64,000 bases of DNA, taken from assembly GCA_008704415.1 (NCBI GenBank), contig VXIS01000135.1, positions 53,130-117,129 of the forward strand, given 5' to 3'. A program made the position numbers and the translations under genes. The stretch is from Sphaerosporella brunnea. Its lineage: Eukaryota; Ascomycota; Pezizomycetes; Pezizales; Pyronemataceae. Shown piece after piece: positions 44,743 to 56,361 of the stretch (position 1 is the stretch's first letter; each line of letters starts with the position of its first letter). A model generated the notes under the pieces. The model did no database searches, was not told the DNA's origin, and was given only the letters and a program-made list of their open reading frames with translations.

Positions 44743-45130
44743 TGGGTCTTGTGTAGGGTGCTTTTGTTGATACCAGAATGGCTGAAGTATGCGATGGGCA
44801 TTCCCGGGCACAATAAACACCAGCAGCGAGATTGTACTCTAGTCCTCAGCTAAGTTGCGCCTCCCAAATCGGTGACCGGTGATCACCCGTCGATCGTCAA
44901 ATATTCCTACACCGAAAGTAACGCCATTGATTCTCGGCTGGAGCCGATCGACCGCATCCGTGTTTGTAAATAGAAATCCCACCCCAGAGTTCCAAACAGA
45001 ATATTTGACACGGTCTACCTGGTCATTCCCGGGGAGTGCCGACACAAATAATCACTCGCCCCAGGACTTCACTTCAATATTCTTCCCTTCCTCCTACCTC
45101 CGCCGCCTCCCCCATCCTCTGTTCTCCGCC
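44743..45130. other. Convergent 3' region between small genes A and B
   Basis: A 68-codon open frame on the minus strand (45045-44839, starting MSALPGNDQVDRV) is preserved in both arms, but has no family resemblance and lies downstream of gene B, so I leave it as non-coding. Confidence 0.4.
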
Positions 45131-45365
45131 TCAGCCCCCGCACCCCCCACACCCACCACATCCCCCACACCCAGGGGCATCATCCCCCCCACATCCGACC
45201 GCTGTACTCCTAGTGCACGTGATCATCCCTCACCATGGTCGCCAAGGTCACTCACCTGTGCTCATCACTCTTCTTCTTCTTCTTCCTCTCCTTCTTCTTT
45301 GCGTTCTTTGGTGGCTTATTCTTTGGGAGTTTCTCGCGGGTGAGGTTCAGGTGACCGAAACACAT
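45131..45365 (-). CDS. Small gene B: Met-Cys start, Lys-rich, (GGC)n tail (left arm)
   Basis: Minus-strand exons 45365-45256 and 45209-45131 (189 nt, 62 aa) with a 46-bp phase-2 intron. Exon 1 reads MCFGHLNLTREKLPKNKPPK, then NAKKKERKKKKKSDEH; exon 2 is STAVGCGGDDAPGCGGCGGC, then GGCGG and stop, with Cys at 43, 51, 54, 57 and 60, four of them in C-x2-C spacing. KNKPPK is shared with gene C, and exon 2 is 79 nt in both genes. AATATAAAT (minus strand, 45418-45426) lies about 55 bp upstream as a TATA box. No signal peptide. The frame is open and in phase only in this arm: the right-arm copy has an extra G in the Lys codons. Function unknown; metal binding is plausible from C-x2-C repeats. Confidence 0.65.
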
Positions 45366-48172
45366 CTTTTAAGCCAACCTAGGTATCTACCCAGGAGAGA
45401 GGAAGGGAAGGAAGGGGATTTATATTAATGGGAAAGGGGGGGGTGGCACAGAGAGGTGTGACGGGCTTTTCGGTAATGCAGGATGGGGATTGGTTCGGTT
45501 CCGATTAAGCTTAGAATGCGCTGAAATGGGAGATGAGCGGCTGAGTCGGTTGTGCTGCTGCGGCTGTGGGTGGGGTTGGTTGTATTATGGCACGGTGAAG
45601 TTGCAATGCATCGTTTGTTCAGTGAAGAAGTTTGGAGTTTGGTGGGCGGCAAGTTGGGATTTGGAAGGGGGCGTTCTATGGACTTTGGAAGATTTGAGAA
45701 CACAAATGAGTTGTATCACAACTACAACATGGTGCACATTCCTGAGAACGTCGTGTAGCGCGGACCATGAAGCTGCGAGTGATCAGTAACTGGGCTCTAG
45801 AGTAGATAGCGATTTTGAGACATTGCGAGCTGGGTCCGGACGTCCGACTTAACCAAGGCGCGCCACGTAGCTAGCTAGAGTACTCGTCAGGACTCGTTGA
45901 TATCAGCACTCCAAACAAACATACCGGATTTCTAGCGTTTCGAGCCCAGAAGTATGCTTTGTTAATCGATAACTAAACCTCAATAAATTGAATAGCCTCA
46001 AGCCAGCTTGGCTTGGTCTTTGCTATGCCGAGACAGTGCTTACGGAAGAGTCTTCCATCCTCACAATCTTTGCAGATAGCTCGGAGACAAAAAGCCGTGC
46101 TTCAGTAGTGCTTGTATACACACGGCGACGAGCCGGCGCGGTTATGTCCAGTGTTTGAGTTGTCAGCATCCAATCAAGCGCCGTAAACGCCAGTGTGTGA
46201 CTGTTCCTCCAAAGTTGCATGTTACGCGCAAAGACAATTAATTAGCCGCGCCGCAAAGCAATAGCCAGCCGAAACTACGGCGGCGGAGGAGTGGAAACCT
46301 CTCGAAACATCCGAAGCTGGCACGCGAGCTTGTCCAAGATCTAGCGTTGAGACAGTGCGGGGTGTTTCAAAGAAGGTCTAACCCTCGCGAATCCAGTCAG
46401 CAATCACCCCCAGAGTGGGGGTGCATACAGCTTGATAATTAGCTGCGGAGCTGAAGGTAGGGCTGCCACTTTTTGACGATGGAACCCACGTGGGTATCAT
46501 GACGGACTTGGGCTTTTAATTTCGGGTTAGGTACCGGATGTTTATAGATGTGGCGCCGAGAACATGGAGTTTGATGAGGATAGGAAGCTCACTGGAGTAG
46601 GAAGAATCCATGCTTATGGTACTCTGAGATGGCCATCAGTAACTTCCCTCAGATCAGCCCCGAGAACCCAAAAGGGTTTAAGCCACAAGCTCTAAGAGGT
46701 TTGCGATCGCCCCAGGACAGTTCCCACCGGGCGAAAAGTCATTTGCGACATTATTTCGTTTCAACCACGTTTCCCCACCGGGCCCCCACCATAATTGCCA
46801 AGTCGGATGCACACCGTGAATACGAACCCCATGAACCGCTTTGGCCTGCACATTGCGTCATTTGAATTTGGACCAAACGCTCGCTTCTTGCTTACGTCCT
46901 CGCGGTGAAGGGGAAGCTATCTTGTGACTTCTCCTCTATAGGATTGAAAATTTGTTCGACGAGACAGACAAGTCACTCTCAGACTACTATGTGGAAAGTT
47001 CCGCCAAAGATTATCGGCGCTTAGGTACCTCCCAAGGCTGCAGCGCCCAAAGGGTTCGCGGTAGTTGACGGAGTCGGCGAGGGAGGCCACACTGAGCAGC
47101 AGCTCGCTCGAGAGAGGTTGGGTCGAGAGATCCGGGACTTTGGTTATCGACCAGGATCATATCCTCGCTGGTGGGAAAGGAGGTCAGAGCGTCTTGTAGC
47201 AGATGCATCGATGACCCGACTCTCTGGAAGATCCCAGTCCAATTCCAATCCCCAAGTGCACAAACGCACAAACGCACTGCGAGTTGTTTGCTTGTTTTTA
47301 ATATAAGCCCATCATCGACGACAGCCTCGAAACAGCGGATATGCAGTATACGCCTCCTTTCCATCAGGAATTAGCCAACAGAATTAATGCGATGCCCCCA
47401 CCCTCCCCTTTCTCCTCGAGGTTTATCGGGGTTTGGCAGGCAGGGCCGCGGCAGCAGCAGACGCTACTATTTCGCCTTGTTCAAAAGCGTCCCCCGCTGT
47501 AGCTGTATGCGGTTTGTTTCCGGCCACAGCGATCAATCAAGCGCGCGCAGGGGTTTCTGGAATTGTGGGCCGCCCTGGGCTACGTTGTTTGACCTCCATC
47601 CGCAGGCATACAACCCTGTCCCCTCGATTGAATGAATACCTGAGGCCCGAGAGCGTCGATGGTGTACAACATATGTATCGGATTTCCAGCAGCAAGGGAC
47701 GCATCGCATGTGCGTGAGAGGGAGCAGCCCTTGATAAAGCTAATTTAACGGAACCACTCCCTCGGTTCTATTCTGGAGTTGGTGGAGGCCTGACCGTAAC
47801 TTCCCCAATTTTTGTATCGCTGTCGTTTGCCCTCCGGCGATATCCTCCTCTCTCGAACGTTGTTGTTGTCGACGTGCCATTTGTTCCTGTCTTCTTCTTG
47901 TTCCTCCTAGACTGGTCTACCCAGCATTCTTGCCGCAAACTTATCATTGCCACGTCCGCCTGTCTCTCGCCTGGCACCTTCGTCATCATACTGCTCCTCC
48001 CGGCTATTGTTGGTTGACAACACCAGCCGCCTTTCTTACAAGGAAAAACCCGAAAAAGACAAATAAAAGCGGCTTTTCATCGCAAAAGTCCCTTCTCGCC
48101 ACTCCAGTACTTTCAGACCTCTTCACCGGTTCGCACAGTGTGCATTGCCGTTTCTTCTATATTACTCTCAAG
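45366..48172. other. Spacer between gene B and the methyltransferase
   Basis: 2.8 kb without a gene I can support. A 65-codon minus-strand frame (46220-46023, MQLWRNSHTL...) and a 78-codon plus-strand frame (46629-46865) are preserved in both arms but have no recognisable domain. The last 250 bp before 48173 (C/T-rich) are probably the methyltransferase promoter and leader. Confidence 0.45.
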
Positions 48173-49947
48173 ATGACATACAGTGAAGAGCTTGCCGTCG
48201 TTGAAACGCAGGCTGATCCTGATATTGAGGTGAGTCTCTGGAGACCCGACGCCTTGGTTCGTGGCAAACGAATGCGACTGGCTCGCATTTTCAACGAATC
48301 GCCTACAAGTCCAATCATATTGTTTCCTTCAGCTAAAATTTTTGGCCTCGCTCGTTGCTAACATTGCTCTATGGCAGTATGAGGATGATGATTGCGACTC
48401 TTTGTTCAGTGTACAAACATCATCGTCTGCGTCATCAATTGCTCGCTCGCACTCTGAGCTTGCCAATTACCGCATTGAAAATAACCGTCGATACCAATCC
48501 TTCCGGGAGGGCAAGTGGATACTTCCTAACGATGAGGTACGAGGATACTTGTCTTGTGTTTGGAGGCATCCCCCTGCCGGAAAATCGTCAGGTTGCAGTT
48601 GTGTTCTCCGTTCTTGCATGGCTGACGAGTCATTTGGGCTTCCAGAGAGAGCAAGATCGATACCAGATTGTTGATCAGATGGTTTCACTGGTGTGAGTTC
48701 CTCTCATCCGTACGCTGGTTGCCGAGCCTTAAGAGGTTTGAAACTCACGCCGAGGACAGATTAAACGGAGACCTGCACAAGTCACCAATGGAACAACCGA
48801 AGAGAATACTTGATCTTGGAACTGGAACTGGTGGGTGACACCATACTCCCGCGATTACTGACGTAAAATCTGATGGCTGTCCAGGTGTTTGGGCAATTGA
48901 TATTGCACAGTAAGGCCCCATTCCCAGACCTCCGGGAGCGATTCTCCGCGGAATTGATGCTGATTTAGGTTTCTCTGCAGCAAGTTCCCAAACTGCCGGG
49001 TGGGTTGTTTTCATTTTCGCACCTTCTGCATCCAAATTTTCTGCCGCCCTCCGAGGAGGTGGTGGTAATACAGGCTGTTTGGGACAAGGGTCTGACGATG
49101 TTTCGAGACAGGTGATCGGCACAGATCTCTCACCGATACAAGTCCCTGCCCCACCAAACTGCACGTTCGAAATCGAAGATGCGGACGAAGAGTGGGTGTA
49201 TCCACCGAATTACTTCTCGATGGTGCACACAAGACACGTGGTATGCACCCTCCCGCGTTCTTTTTGTCGAGTGGGTTTCGCCAGACAACTGACCGAGCCC
49301 CATTCAGATGCCTGGCATTGCCGACTGGTACCGGTTTTTCGAGCAATCCTACAGGTAACCAACCCCCTTTCTTCCCGTCGGGAGACCTCAGCAACCTAAT
49401 CTTCCTCCAGAGTCCTCCATCCAGGTGGCTGGGTAGAGTTACACGAAGCGCCGCATCGAATCTACTCGGACAATCCCAATACACCGTCAGATATCCCTCT
49501 CATGCGGGTTTGTCAGCGATTTTCAGACTACCACGCTAGCATGGGAAAGCCATGCGGCGAAGAAGTCTTCGAGTTCAAAGACCATTTGGAAGCCGTAGGA
49601 TTCGTCGATGTCACCGAGACACGGTACCGGATACCACTAGGCGCATGGCGAGGTGATCCGATTGAGCGTGAGATTGGGAGATACAACCTTCTCAACGTTC
49701 TGGAAGCACTTGAAGCATACACATTGGCGCTCCATGATCTGGGACTTGATGACCTTGAAGAGGCAAGAGACCTAGCCAGAAAGGCGGAGAACAACGCCAA
49801 AAACAGAAAGCTGGAGCTTTACTGCTATCTGTAATTTCACCCGCTTAGCAAAACACTAAGAATGCTGAACTGACGCCTTGCAGTGTGGTGATTCGAGGCA
49901 GGAAACCTACCGCCTGCGAGGCACTTCCCAACGTACCGAGGGCATGA
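48173..49947 (+). CDS. LaeA-like class I SAM-dependent methyltransferase (left arm)
   Basis: Ten exons fit: 48173-48229, 48378-48536, 48646-48692, 48760-48830, 48885-48909, 48981-48999, 49112-49240, 49308-49354, 49411-49830, 49884-49947 (1038 nt, 345 aa). The joined protein has YRIENNRRYQSFREGKWILP, then the SAM-binding motif I PKRILDLGTGTGVWAIDIA across an intron, VIGTDLSPIQ, FSMVHTRHVMPGIADW, the post-motif VLHPGGWVELHE, and ends VVIRGRKP. This is the architecture of LaeA-related fungal methyltransferases, regulators of or participants in secondary metabolism; a specific LaeA orthology is not implied. The two very small exons (25 and 19 nt) are supported because they restore IAHKFPNCRVIGTDL. 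Intact, with the same exon frames in the mirror copy. Confidence 0.87.
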
Positions 49948-51188
49948 GTGTCAGTGCGCTACGAGAAAAATCGGTGTTATCAGGGTCTTGCTTTGCTTTT
50001 GGGGGTTTCGGAGTTGCCGGATCTGGGTTTGTTTTTTTTGCAACGTCATAACGGGTCTTTTATCGTTCAAAAAGAGTAATAGTTAACTCCGAAATAATGC
50101 TAATAACTGATCATACGAGTCCTCCCCCCTCATGAATCAAATTTCGTCACACCAAGTGCTGCCCACAGCAGTACATAATCAAGTCCATCCCTTGCTCAAC
50201 CCAACCACCCCCCGAAAATCAATAGTTGAGTAGTTTGATCCGGAAGACGCGTATGTACTTGCCCTAGGGAAGAAGGTGAGCTTGATATCAGAGAGCGGAT
50301 ATACAGCTTTATGCGGTACGCTCTGAGGTATGTATATGTCACGGACCTTGTTCAATACCTACTCTAGAATTGAGACAGCTTCCCCAGGTACTCTAGCTAT
50401 TGCTATGCATTTACCTAGTCCATATTCAGATTCCATTCACCGAGAGCCGTTGAGATGTGGTGTACCTACCAAGTATGACCTCTGGTGGTCACAGTTGTTT
50501 ATGTAATAGCCACTACACCTCCCACATGGTATGATGGGGGTAAATACCGTCGGTCCGTGGGTTTCGGAGACTCCAGAAGCTGGAGCTAGAGCTCGAGCTC
50601 GGGATCAAGCGCGCGTTACACCAGCCAGGAGTACGCGTCTGCAACTACCATTAAGCGATGGGAAATTAATATTGGCTTCTGAGCTGGGTCGGTTGTGTAT
50701 GAAAGGTCCGCGCACTCTTATAGATGCTATTATAGATAGAACCTTGATCACCACCACCACCACCACATCCTCCTCCTCCCCCCCCCCCCCCCACCACCAC
50801 CACCACCACAACCGCTATGGCCACCGGAATCACCGTCTCCATGGTGAATACGAACAACTCGAGTGAACTAAACAGCGCGTGCGTGCCAAAAAGGGCCGTC
50901 TGGCGCAACCTCGCTTGCGCCTCGATGAGCCACTTCGTATTTGCCCGCCTGGCAGCTATCACTCTGACGCACTCTCACGCTCGGACAACCTGATCATCGA
51001 AGTTCGAACTGCACACAACAAGTTCGCCCATTTTACAACATATCTATTCTTTGAGGTGGTCCCTCTCACCGGTAAAGCACGAGTGGTGAAGCCGGGGCCG
51101 CTCGAGGGACTACAAAAGATGTACAGAAAATCACCAGATTTGAGTGTGTTCGTGTTCGTGTTTGCTTCTCAATTCATATGTACGCTCT
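49948..51188. other. Spacer with a variable CAC/C-run microsatellite
   Basis: The (CAC)n(C)n region at about 50748-50812 differs by 5 bp between arms. GAGCTCGAGCTC near 50590 is a short palindrome. No gene supported. Confidence 0.5.
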
Positions 51189-51435
51189 TAACCACCACAG
51201 CCACCACTGCAGCCACCACCACCACACACCCTACGCCACTTGAACAGCCGCCAGCACCAGCCCAACGGCTAGTACCATCAGCTTCCGCCTTATCCCCCCC
51301 AACCATAGGCAGATAGATGGAAACTCACGAAGACTTCTTCTTCTTCTTCTTTTTCGCCGGCTTCGGCTTCCGAGGCTTTGGAGGCTTGTTTTTGTTGATG
51401 CGCGCGAGAAAGTGTTGGAAGACGGCGGTACACAT
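51189..51435 (-). pseudogene. Small gene C copy broken by a 2-bp insertion (left arm)
   Basis: Mirror of the intact gene at 53104-53350. An extra GT (minus-strand GGGTGTGTGG instead of GGGTGTGG, near 51222) shifts the Gly/Cys tail out of frame so Cys codons are lost and the stop is missed. Exon 1 is unchanged. Given the nature of other arm differences this may be a sequence error rather than a true mutation. Confidence 0.6.
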
Positions 51436-51844
51436 TGTTGTTTTTAATTGATTCTAGTGCTGTGTTGTGAAAAAAAGAAAGGCTGCGGGTTATATATCCC
51501 CCTCCCCCTCTCCCCCTTCCCTGCGCTTTGTTTCTTCCGGCGTAGATAGCTAACAGGCAAGTGTATGTATATCGACAGCTGCCATTGCGATGGTGTCGGA
51601 AAACGTTCCTGCACATCGAAACGTGGGTTACAACGGATAAGTAAGACTTGTATGTACATACACAACCTTACAGTGCGCCTTGTTGTTATAATACAAGCTG
51701 CAGAGCGGGTGGCCGGCATGTCCGTGTCCCATGTGTATACAGGCAGCATTAAGATTGGTTGTTGGTTTGCTATCCGGTGGGCGTTGTTGACGTTGGGGCA
51801 GACTACAAGGCTTCGAATTCTGCCAGAAAGGTATGTTGGTTAAG

Positions 51845-52054
51845 TACCGTATTATCTCACTTAAGAGTCACACTTTTAAGCGGTCTTGGCGTGTACCAGC
51901 GCGTTTTCAACTCACTCTTAGGCGCTTTAACTAATCTTTTTGCTGGCGATAATTAAAGATGGCCCGATTTCGAGCCTTAAACGTCGAAAAAATTCCTAAT
52001 TAGGGTGAAAATTGCCTAATCAGAGGTGTGACTCTTAAGTGAGATAATACGGTA
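51845..52054. mobile_element. MITE, left-arm copy
   Basis: Perfect 25-bp terminal inverted repeats beginning CCGTATTATCTCACTTAAGA, element 51847-52052, flanked by TA on both sides. Same family as 17396-17632, with the interior in the opposite orientation. It ends about 215 bp from the centre of the inverted duplication. Confidence 0.92.
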
Positions 52055-52484
52055 AGCTCTTACTTAAGCAGTGTGGCCAGGATTTGCTTATGGGCACGCA
52101 CTGAATATCACCAACGAGAGGTGCAGTACCTGGACGTTGGGTCTACCATATTATTTGGCGCCCTCCAGAACAAGAAATGTTCAAGGTGCCCTTGCCCTCT
52201 ATAATACGCACAACACGGAGAGAAGTCGAGACACCATCATTGTTGAATTTGGCTTGTGTGGGAATTCGCGCGAATTCCCACACAAGCCAAATTCAACAAT
52301 GATGGTGTCTCGACTTCTCTCCGTGTTGTGCGTATTATAGAGGGCAAGGGCACCTTGAACATTTCTTGTTCTGGAGGGCGCCAAATAATATGGTAGACCC
52401 AACGTCCAGGTACTGCACCTCTCGTTGGTGATATTCAGTGCGTGCCCATAAGCAAATCCTGGCCACACTGCTTAAGTAAGAGCT
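52055..52484. repeat. Perfect palindromic centre of the inverted duplication
   Basis: The 430 bp between the two MITE copies are a perfect palindrome about the 52269/52270 junction, whose core is GGAATTCGCGCGAATTCC (two EcoRI sites around GCGC). There is no spacer or loop sequence. A 90-codon open frame is present identically on both strands for this reason and is not evidence of a gene. Confidence 0.97.
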
Positions 52485-52694
52485 TACCGTATTATCTCAC
52501 TTAAGAGTCACACCTCTGATTAGGCAATTTTCACCCTAATTAGGAATTTTTTCGACGTTTAAGGCTCGAAATCGGGCCATCTTTAATTATCGCCAGCAAA
52601 AAGATTAGTTAAAGCGCCTAAGAGTGAGTTGAAAACGCGCTGGTACACGCCAAGACCGCTTAAAAGTGTGACTCTTAAGTGAGATAATACGGTA
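52485..52694. mobile_element. MITE, right-arm copy
   Basis: Mirror image of 51845-52054, element 52487-52692 with perfect 25-bp ends and TA flanks. Confidence 0.92.
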
Positions 52695-53042
52695 CTTAAC
52701 CAACATACCTTTCTGGCAGAATTCGAAGCCTTGTAGTCTGCCCCAACGTCAACAACGCCCACCGGATAGCAAACCAACAACCAATCTTAATGCTGCCTGT
52801 ATACACATGGGACACGGACATGCCGGCCACCCGCTCTGCAGCTTGTATTATAACAACAAGGCGCACTGTAAGGTTGTGTATGTACATACAAGTCTTACTT
52901 ATCCGTTGTAACCCACGTTTCGATGTGCAGGAACGTTTTCCGACACCATCGCAATGGCAGCTGTCGATATACATACACTTGCCTGTTAGCTATCTACGCC
53001 GGAAGAAACAAAGCGCAGGGAAGGGGGAGAGGGGGAGGGGGA

Positions 53043-53049
53043 TATATAA
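53043..53049 (+). promoter_or_regulatory. TATA box of small gene C
   Basis: TATATAA about 60 bp before ATG 53104, following a purine-rich GGGAGAGGGGGAGGGGG stretch. Confidence 0.5.
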
Positions 53050-53103
53050 CCCGCAGCCTTTCTTTTTTTCACAACACAGCACTAGAATCAATTAAAAACA
53101 ACA

Positions 53104-53350
53104 ATGTGTACCGCCGTCTTCCAACACTTTCTCGCGCGCATCAACAAAAACAAGCCTCCAAAGCCTCGGAAGCCGAAGCCGGCGAAAAAGAAGAAGAAGA
53201 AGAAGTCTTCGTGAGTTTCCATCTATCTGCCTATGGTTGGGGGGGGATAAGGCGGAAGCTGATGGTACTAGCCGTTGGGCTGGTGCTGGCGGCTGTTCAA
53301 GTGGCGTAGGGTGTGGTGGTGGTGGCTGCAGTGGTGGCTGTGGTGGTTAA
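53104..53350 (+). CDS. Small gene C: Met-Cys start, Lys/Pro-rich, Gly/Cys tail (right arm, intact)
   Basis: Exons 53104-53210 and 53272-53350 (186 nt, 61 aa) with a 61-bp phase-2 intron (GTGAGT ... TACTAG). Exon 1: MCTAVFQHFLARINKNKPPK, then PRKPKPAKKKKKKKS; exon 2: RWAGAGGCSSGVGCGGGGC, then SGGCGG and stop, Cys at 44, 50, 55 and 59. The KNKPPK block, seven-lysine run, intron phase, 79-nt second exon and GCGG ending all match gene B. The N-terminal FQHFLARI could form a short amphipathic helix. No signal peptide. A start at ATG 53104 is supported by the TATA box 60 bp upstream. Unrecognised family. The left-arm copy is shifted out of frame. Confidence 0.65.
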
Positions 53351-54586
53351 GAGCGTACATATGAATTGAGAAGCAAACACGAACACGAACACACTCAAAT
53401 CTGGTGATTTTCTGTACATCTTTTGTAGTCCCCTCGAGCGGCCCCGGCTTCACCACTCGTGCTTTACCGGTGAGAGGGACCACCTCAAAGAATAGATATG
53501 TTGTAAAATGGGCGAACTTGTTGTGTGCAGTTCGAACTTCGATGATCAGGTTGTCCGAGCGTGAGAGTGCGTCAGAGTGATAGCTGCCAGGCGGGCAAAT
53601 ACGAAGTGGCTCATCGAGGCGCAAGCGAGGTTGCGCCAGACGGCCCTTTTTGGCACGCACGCGCTGTTTAGTTCACTCGAGTTGTTCGTATTCACCATGG
53701 AGACGGTGATTCCGGTGGCCATAGCGGTTGTGGTGGTGGTGGTGGTGGGGGGGGGGAGGAGGAGGATGTGGTGGTGGTGGTGGTGATCAAGGTTCTATCT
53801 ATAATAGCATCTATAAGAGTGCGCGGACCTTTCATACACAACCGACCCAGCTCAGAAGCCAATATTAATTTCCCATCGCTTAATGGTAGTTGCAGACGCG
53901 TACTCCTGGCTGGTGTAACGCGCGCTTGATCCCGAGCTCGAGCTCTAGCTCCAGCTTCTGGAGTCTCCGAAACCCACGGACCGACGGTATTTACCCCCAT
54001 CATACCATGTGGGAGGTGTAGTGGCTATTACATAAACAACTGTGACCACCAGAGGTCATACTTGGTAGGTACACCACATCTCAACGGCTCTCGGTGAATG
54101 GAATCTGAATATGGACTAGGTAAATGCATAGCAATAGCTAGAGTACCTGGGGAAGCTGTCTCAATTCTAGAGTAGGTATTGAACAAGGTCCGTGACATAT
54201 ACATACCTCAGAGCGTACCGCATAAAGCTGTATATCCGCTCTCTGATATCAAGCTCACCTTCTTCCCTAGGGCAAGTACATACGCGTCTTCCGGATCAAA
54301 CTACTCAACTATTGATTTTCGGGGGGTGGTTGGGTTGAGCAAGGGATGGACTTGATTATGTACTGCTGTGGGCAGCACTTGGTGTGACGAAATTTGATTC
54401 ATGAGGGGGGAGGACTCGTATGATCAGTTATTAGCATTATTTCGGAGTTAACTATTACTCTTTTTGAACGATAAAAGACCCGTTATGACGTTGCAAAAAA
54501 AACAAACCCAGATCCGGCAACTCCGAAACCCCCAAAAGCAAAGCAAGACCCTGATAACACCGATTTTTCTCGTAGCGCACTGACAC
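53351..54586. other. Mirror of the left-arm spacer
   Basis: Same content as 49948-51188, with the shorter C-run at about 53739-53760. No gene supported. Confidence 0.5.
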
Positions 54587-56361
54587 TCATGCCCTCGGTA
54601 CGTTGGGAAGTGCCTCGCAGGCGGTAGGTTTCCTGCCTCGAATCACCACACTGCAAGGCGTCAGTTCAGCATTCTTAGTGTTTTGCTAAGCGGGTGAAAT
54701 TACAGATAGCAGTAAAGCTCCAGCTTTCTGTTTTTGGCGTTGTTCTCCGCCTTTCTGGCTAGGTCTCTTGCCTCTTCAAGGTCATCAAGTCCCAGATCAT
54801 GGAGCGCCAATGTGTATGCTTCAAGTGCTTCCAGAACGTTGAGAAGGTTGTATCTCCCAATCTCACGCTCAATCGGATCACCTCGCCATGCGCCTAGTGG
54901 TATCCGGTACCGTGTCTCGGTGACATCGACGAATCCTACGGCTTCCAAATGGTCTTTGAACTCGAAGACTTCTTCGCCGCATGGCTTTCCCATGCTAGCG
55001 TGGTAGTCTGAAAATCGCTGACAAACCCGCATGAGAGGGATATCTGACGGTGTATTGGGATTGTCCGAGTAGATTCGATGCGGCGCTTCGTGTAACTCTA
55101 CCCAGCCACCTGGATGGAGGACTCTGGAGGAAGATTAGGTTGCTGAGGTCTCCCGACGGGAAGAAAGGGGGTTGGTTACCTGTAGGATTGCTCGAAAAAC
55201 CGGTACCAGTCGGCAATGCCAGGCATCTGAATGGGGCTCGGTCAGTTGTCTGGCGAAACCCACTCGACAAAAAGAACGCGGGAGGGTGCATACCACGTGT
55301 CTTGTGTGCACCATCGAGAAGTAATTCGGTGGATACACCCACTCTTCGTCCGCATCTTCGATTTCGAACGTGCAGTTTGGTGGGGCAGGGACTTGTATCG
55401 GTGAGAGATCTGTGCCGATCACCTGTCTCGAAACATCGTCAGACCCTTGTCCCAAACAGCCTGTATTACCACCACCTCCTCGGAGGGCGGCAGAAAATTT
55501 GGATGCAGAAGGTGCGAAAATGAAAACAACCCACCCGGCAGTTTGGGAACTTGCTGCAGAGAAACCTAAATCAGCATCAATTCCGCGGAGAATCGCTCCC
55601 GGAGGTCTGGGAATGGGGCCTTACTGTGCAATATCAATTGCCCAAACACCTGGACAGCCATCAGATTTTACGTCAGTAATCGCGGGAGTATGGTGTCACC
55701 CACCAGTTCCAGTTCCAAGATCAAGTATTCTCTTCGGTTGTTCCATTGGTGACTTGTGCAGGTCTCCGTTTAATCTGTCCTCGGCGTGAGTTTCAAACCT
55801 CTTAAGGCTCGGCAACCAGCGTACGGATGAGAGGAACTCACACCAGTGAAACCATCTGATCAACAATCTGGTATCGATCTTGCTCTCTCTGGAAGCCCAA
55901 ATGACTCGTCAGCCATGCAAGAACGGAGAACACAACTGCAACCTGACGATTTTCCGGCAGGGGGATGCCTCCAAACACAAGACAAGTATCCTCGTACCTC
56001 ATCGTTAGGAAGTATCCACTTGCCCTCCCGGAAGGATTGGTATCGACGGTTATTTTCAATGCGGTAATTGGCAAGCTCAGAGTGCGAGCGAGCAATTGAT
56101 GACGCAGACGATGATGTTTGTACACTGAACAAAGAGTCGCAATCATCATCCTCATACTGCCATAGAGCAATGTTAGCAACGAGCGAGGCCAAAAATTTTA
56201 GCTGAAGGAAACAATATGATTGGACTTGTAGGCGATTCGTTGAAAATGCGAGCCAGTCGCATTCGTTTGCCACGAACCAAGGCGTCGGGTCTCCAGAGAC
56301 TCACCTCAATATCAGGATCAGCCTGCGTTTCAACGACGGCAAGCTCTTCACTGTATGTCAT
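54587..56361 (-). CDS. LaeA-like class I SAM-dependent methyltransferase (right arm)
   Basis: Mirror of the gene at 48173-49947; every exon has the same length and frame and the translations appear identical over the open segments. If the palindrome is an artefact this is not a second gene. Confidence 0.85.

Noticed and set aside
44839..45045. 68-codon minus-strand frame preserved in both arms
   Set aside because: Preservation is trivial in a duplicated sequence; it sits in a 3' region and has no recognised domain.
45425..45703. Minus-strand frame that differs between arms
   Set aside because: The difference is from single-base indels; the frame lies upstream of gene B and has no family resemblance.
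52071..52468. Identical 89-codon open frames on both strands at the centre
   Set aside because: They exist only because the DNA is palindromic; no domain, start context or splice pattern supports a gene.
44420..53350. Interpreting the Gly/Cys peptides as lanthipeptide precursors for the LanC-like enzyme
   Set aside because: There is no dehydratase, the tails have few Ser/Thr, the enzyme is about 23 kb away and eukaryotic LanCLs are not lanthipeptide cyclases; kept only as a low-score idea.
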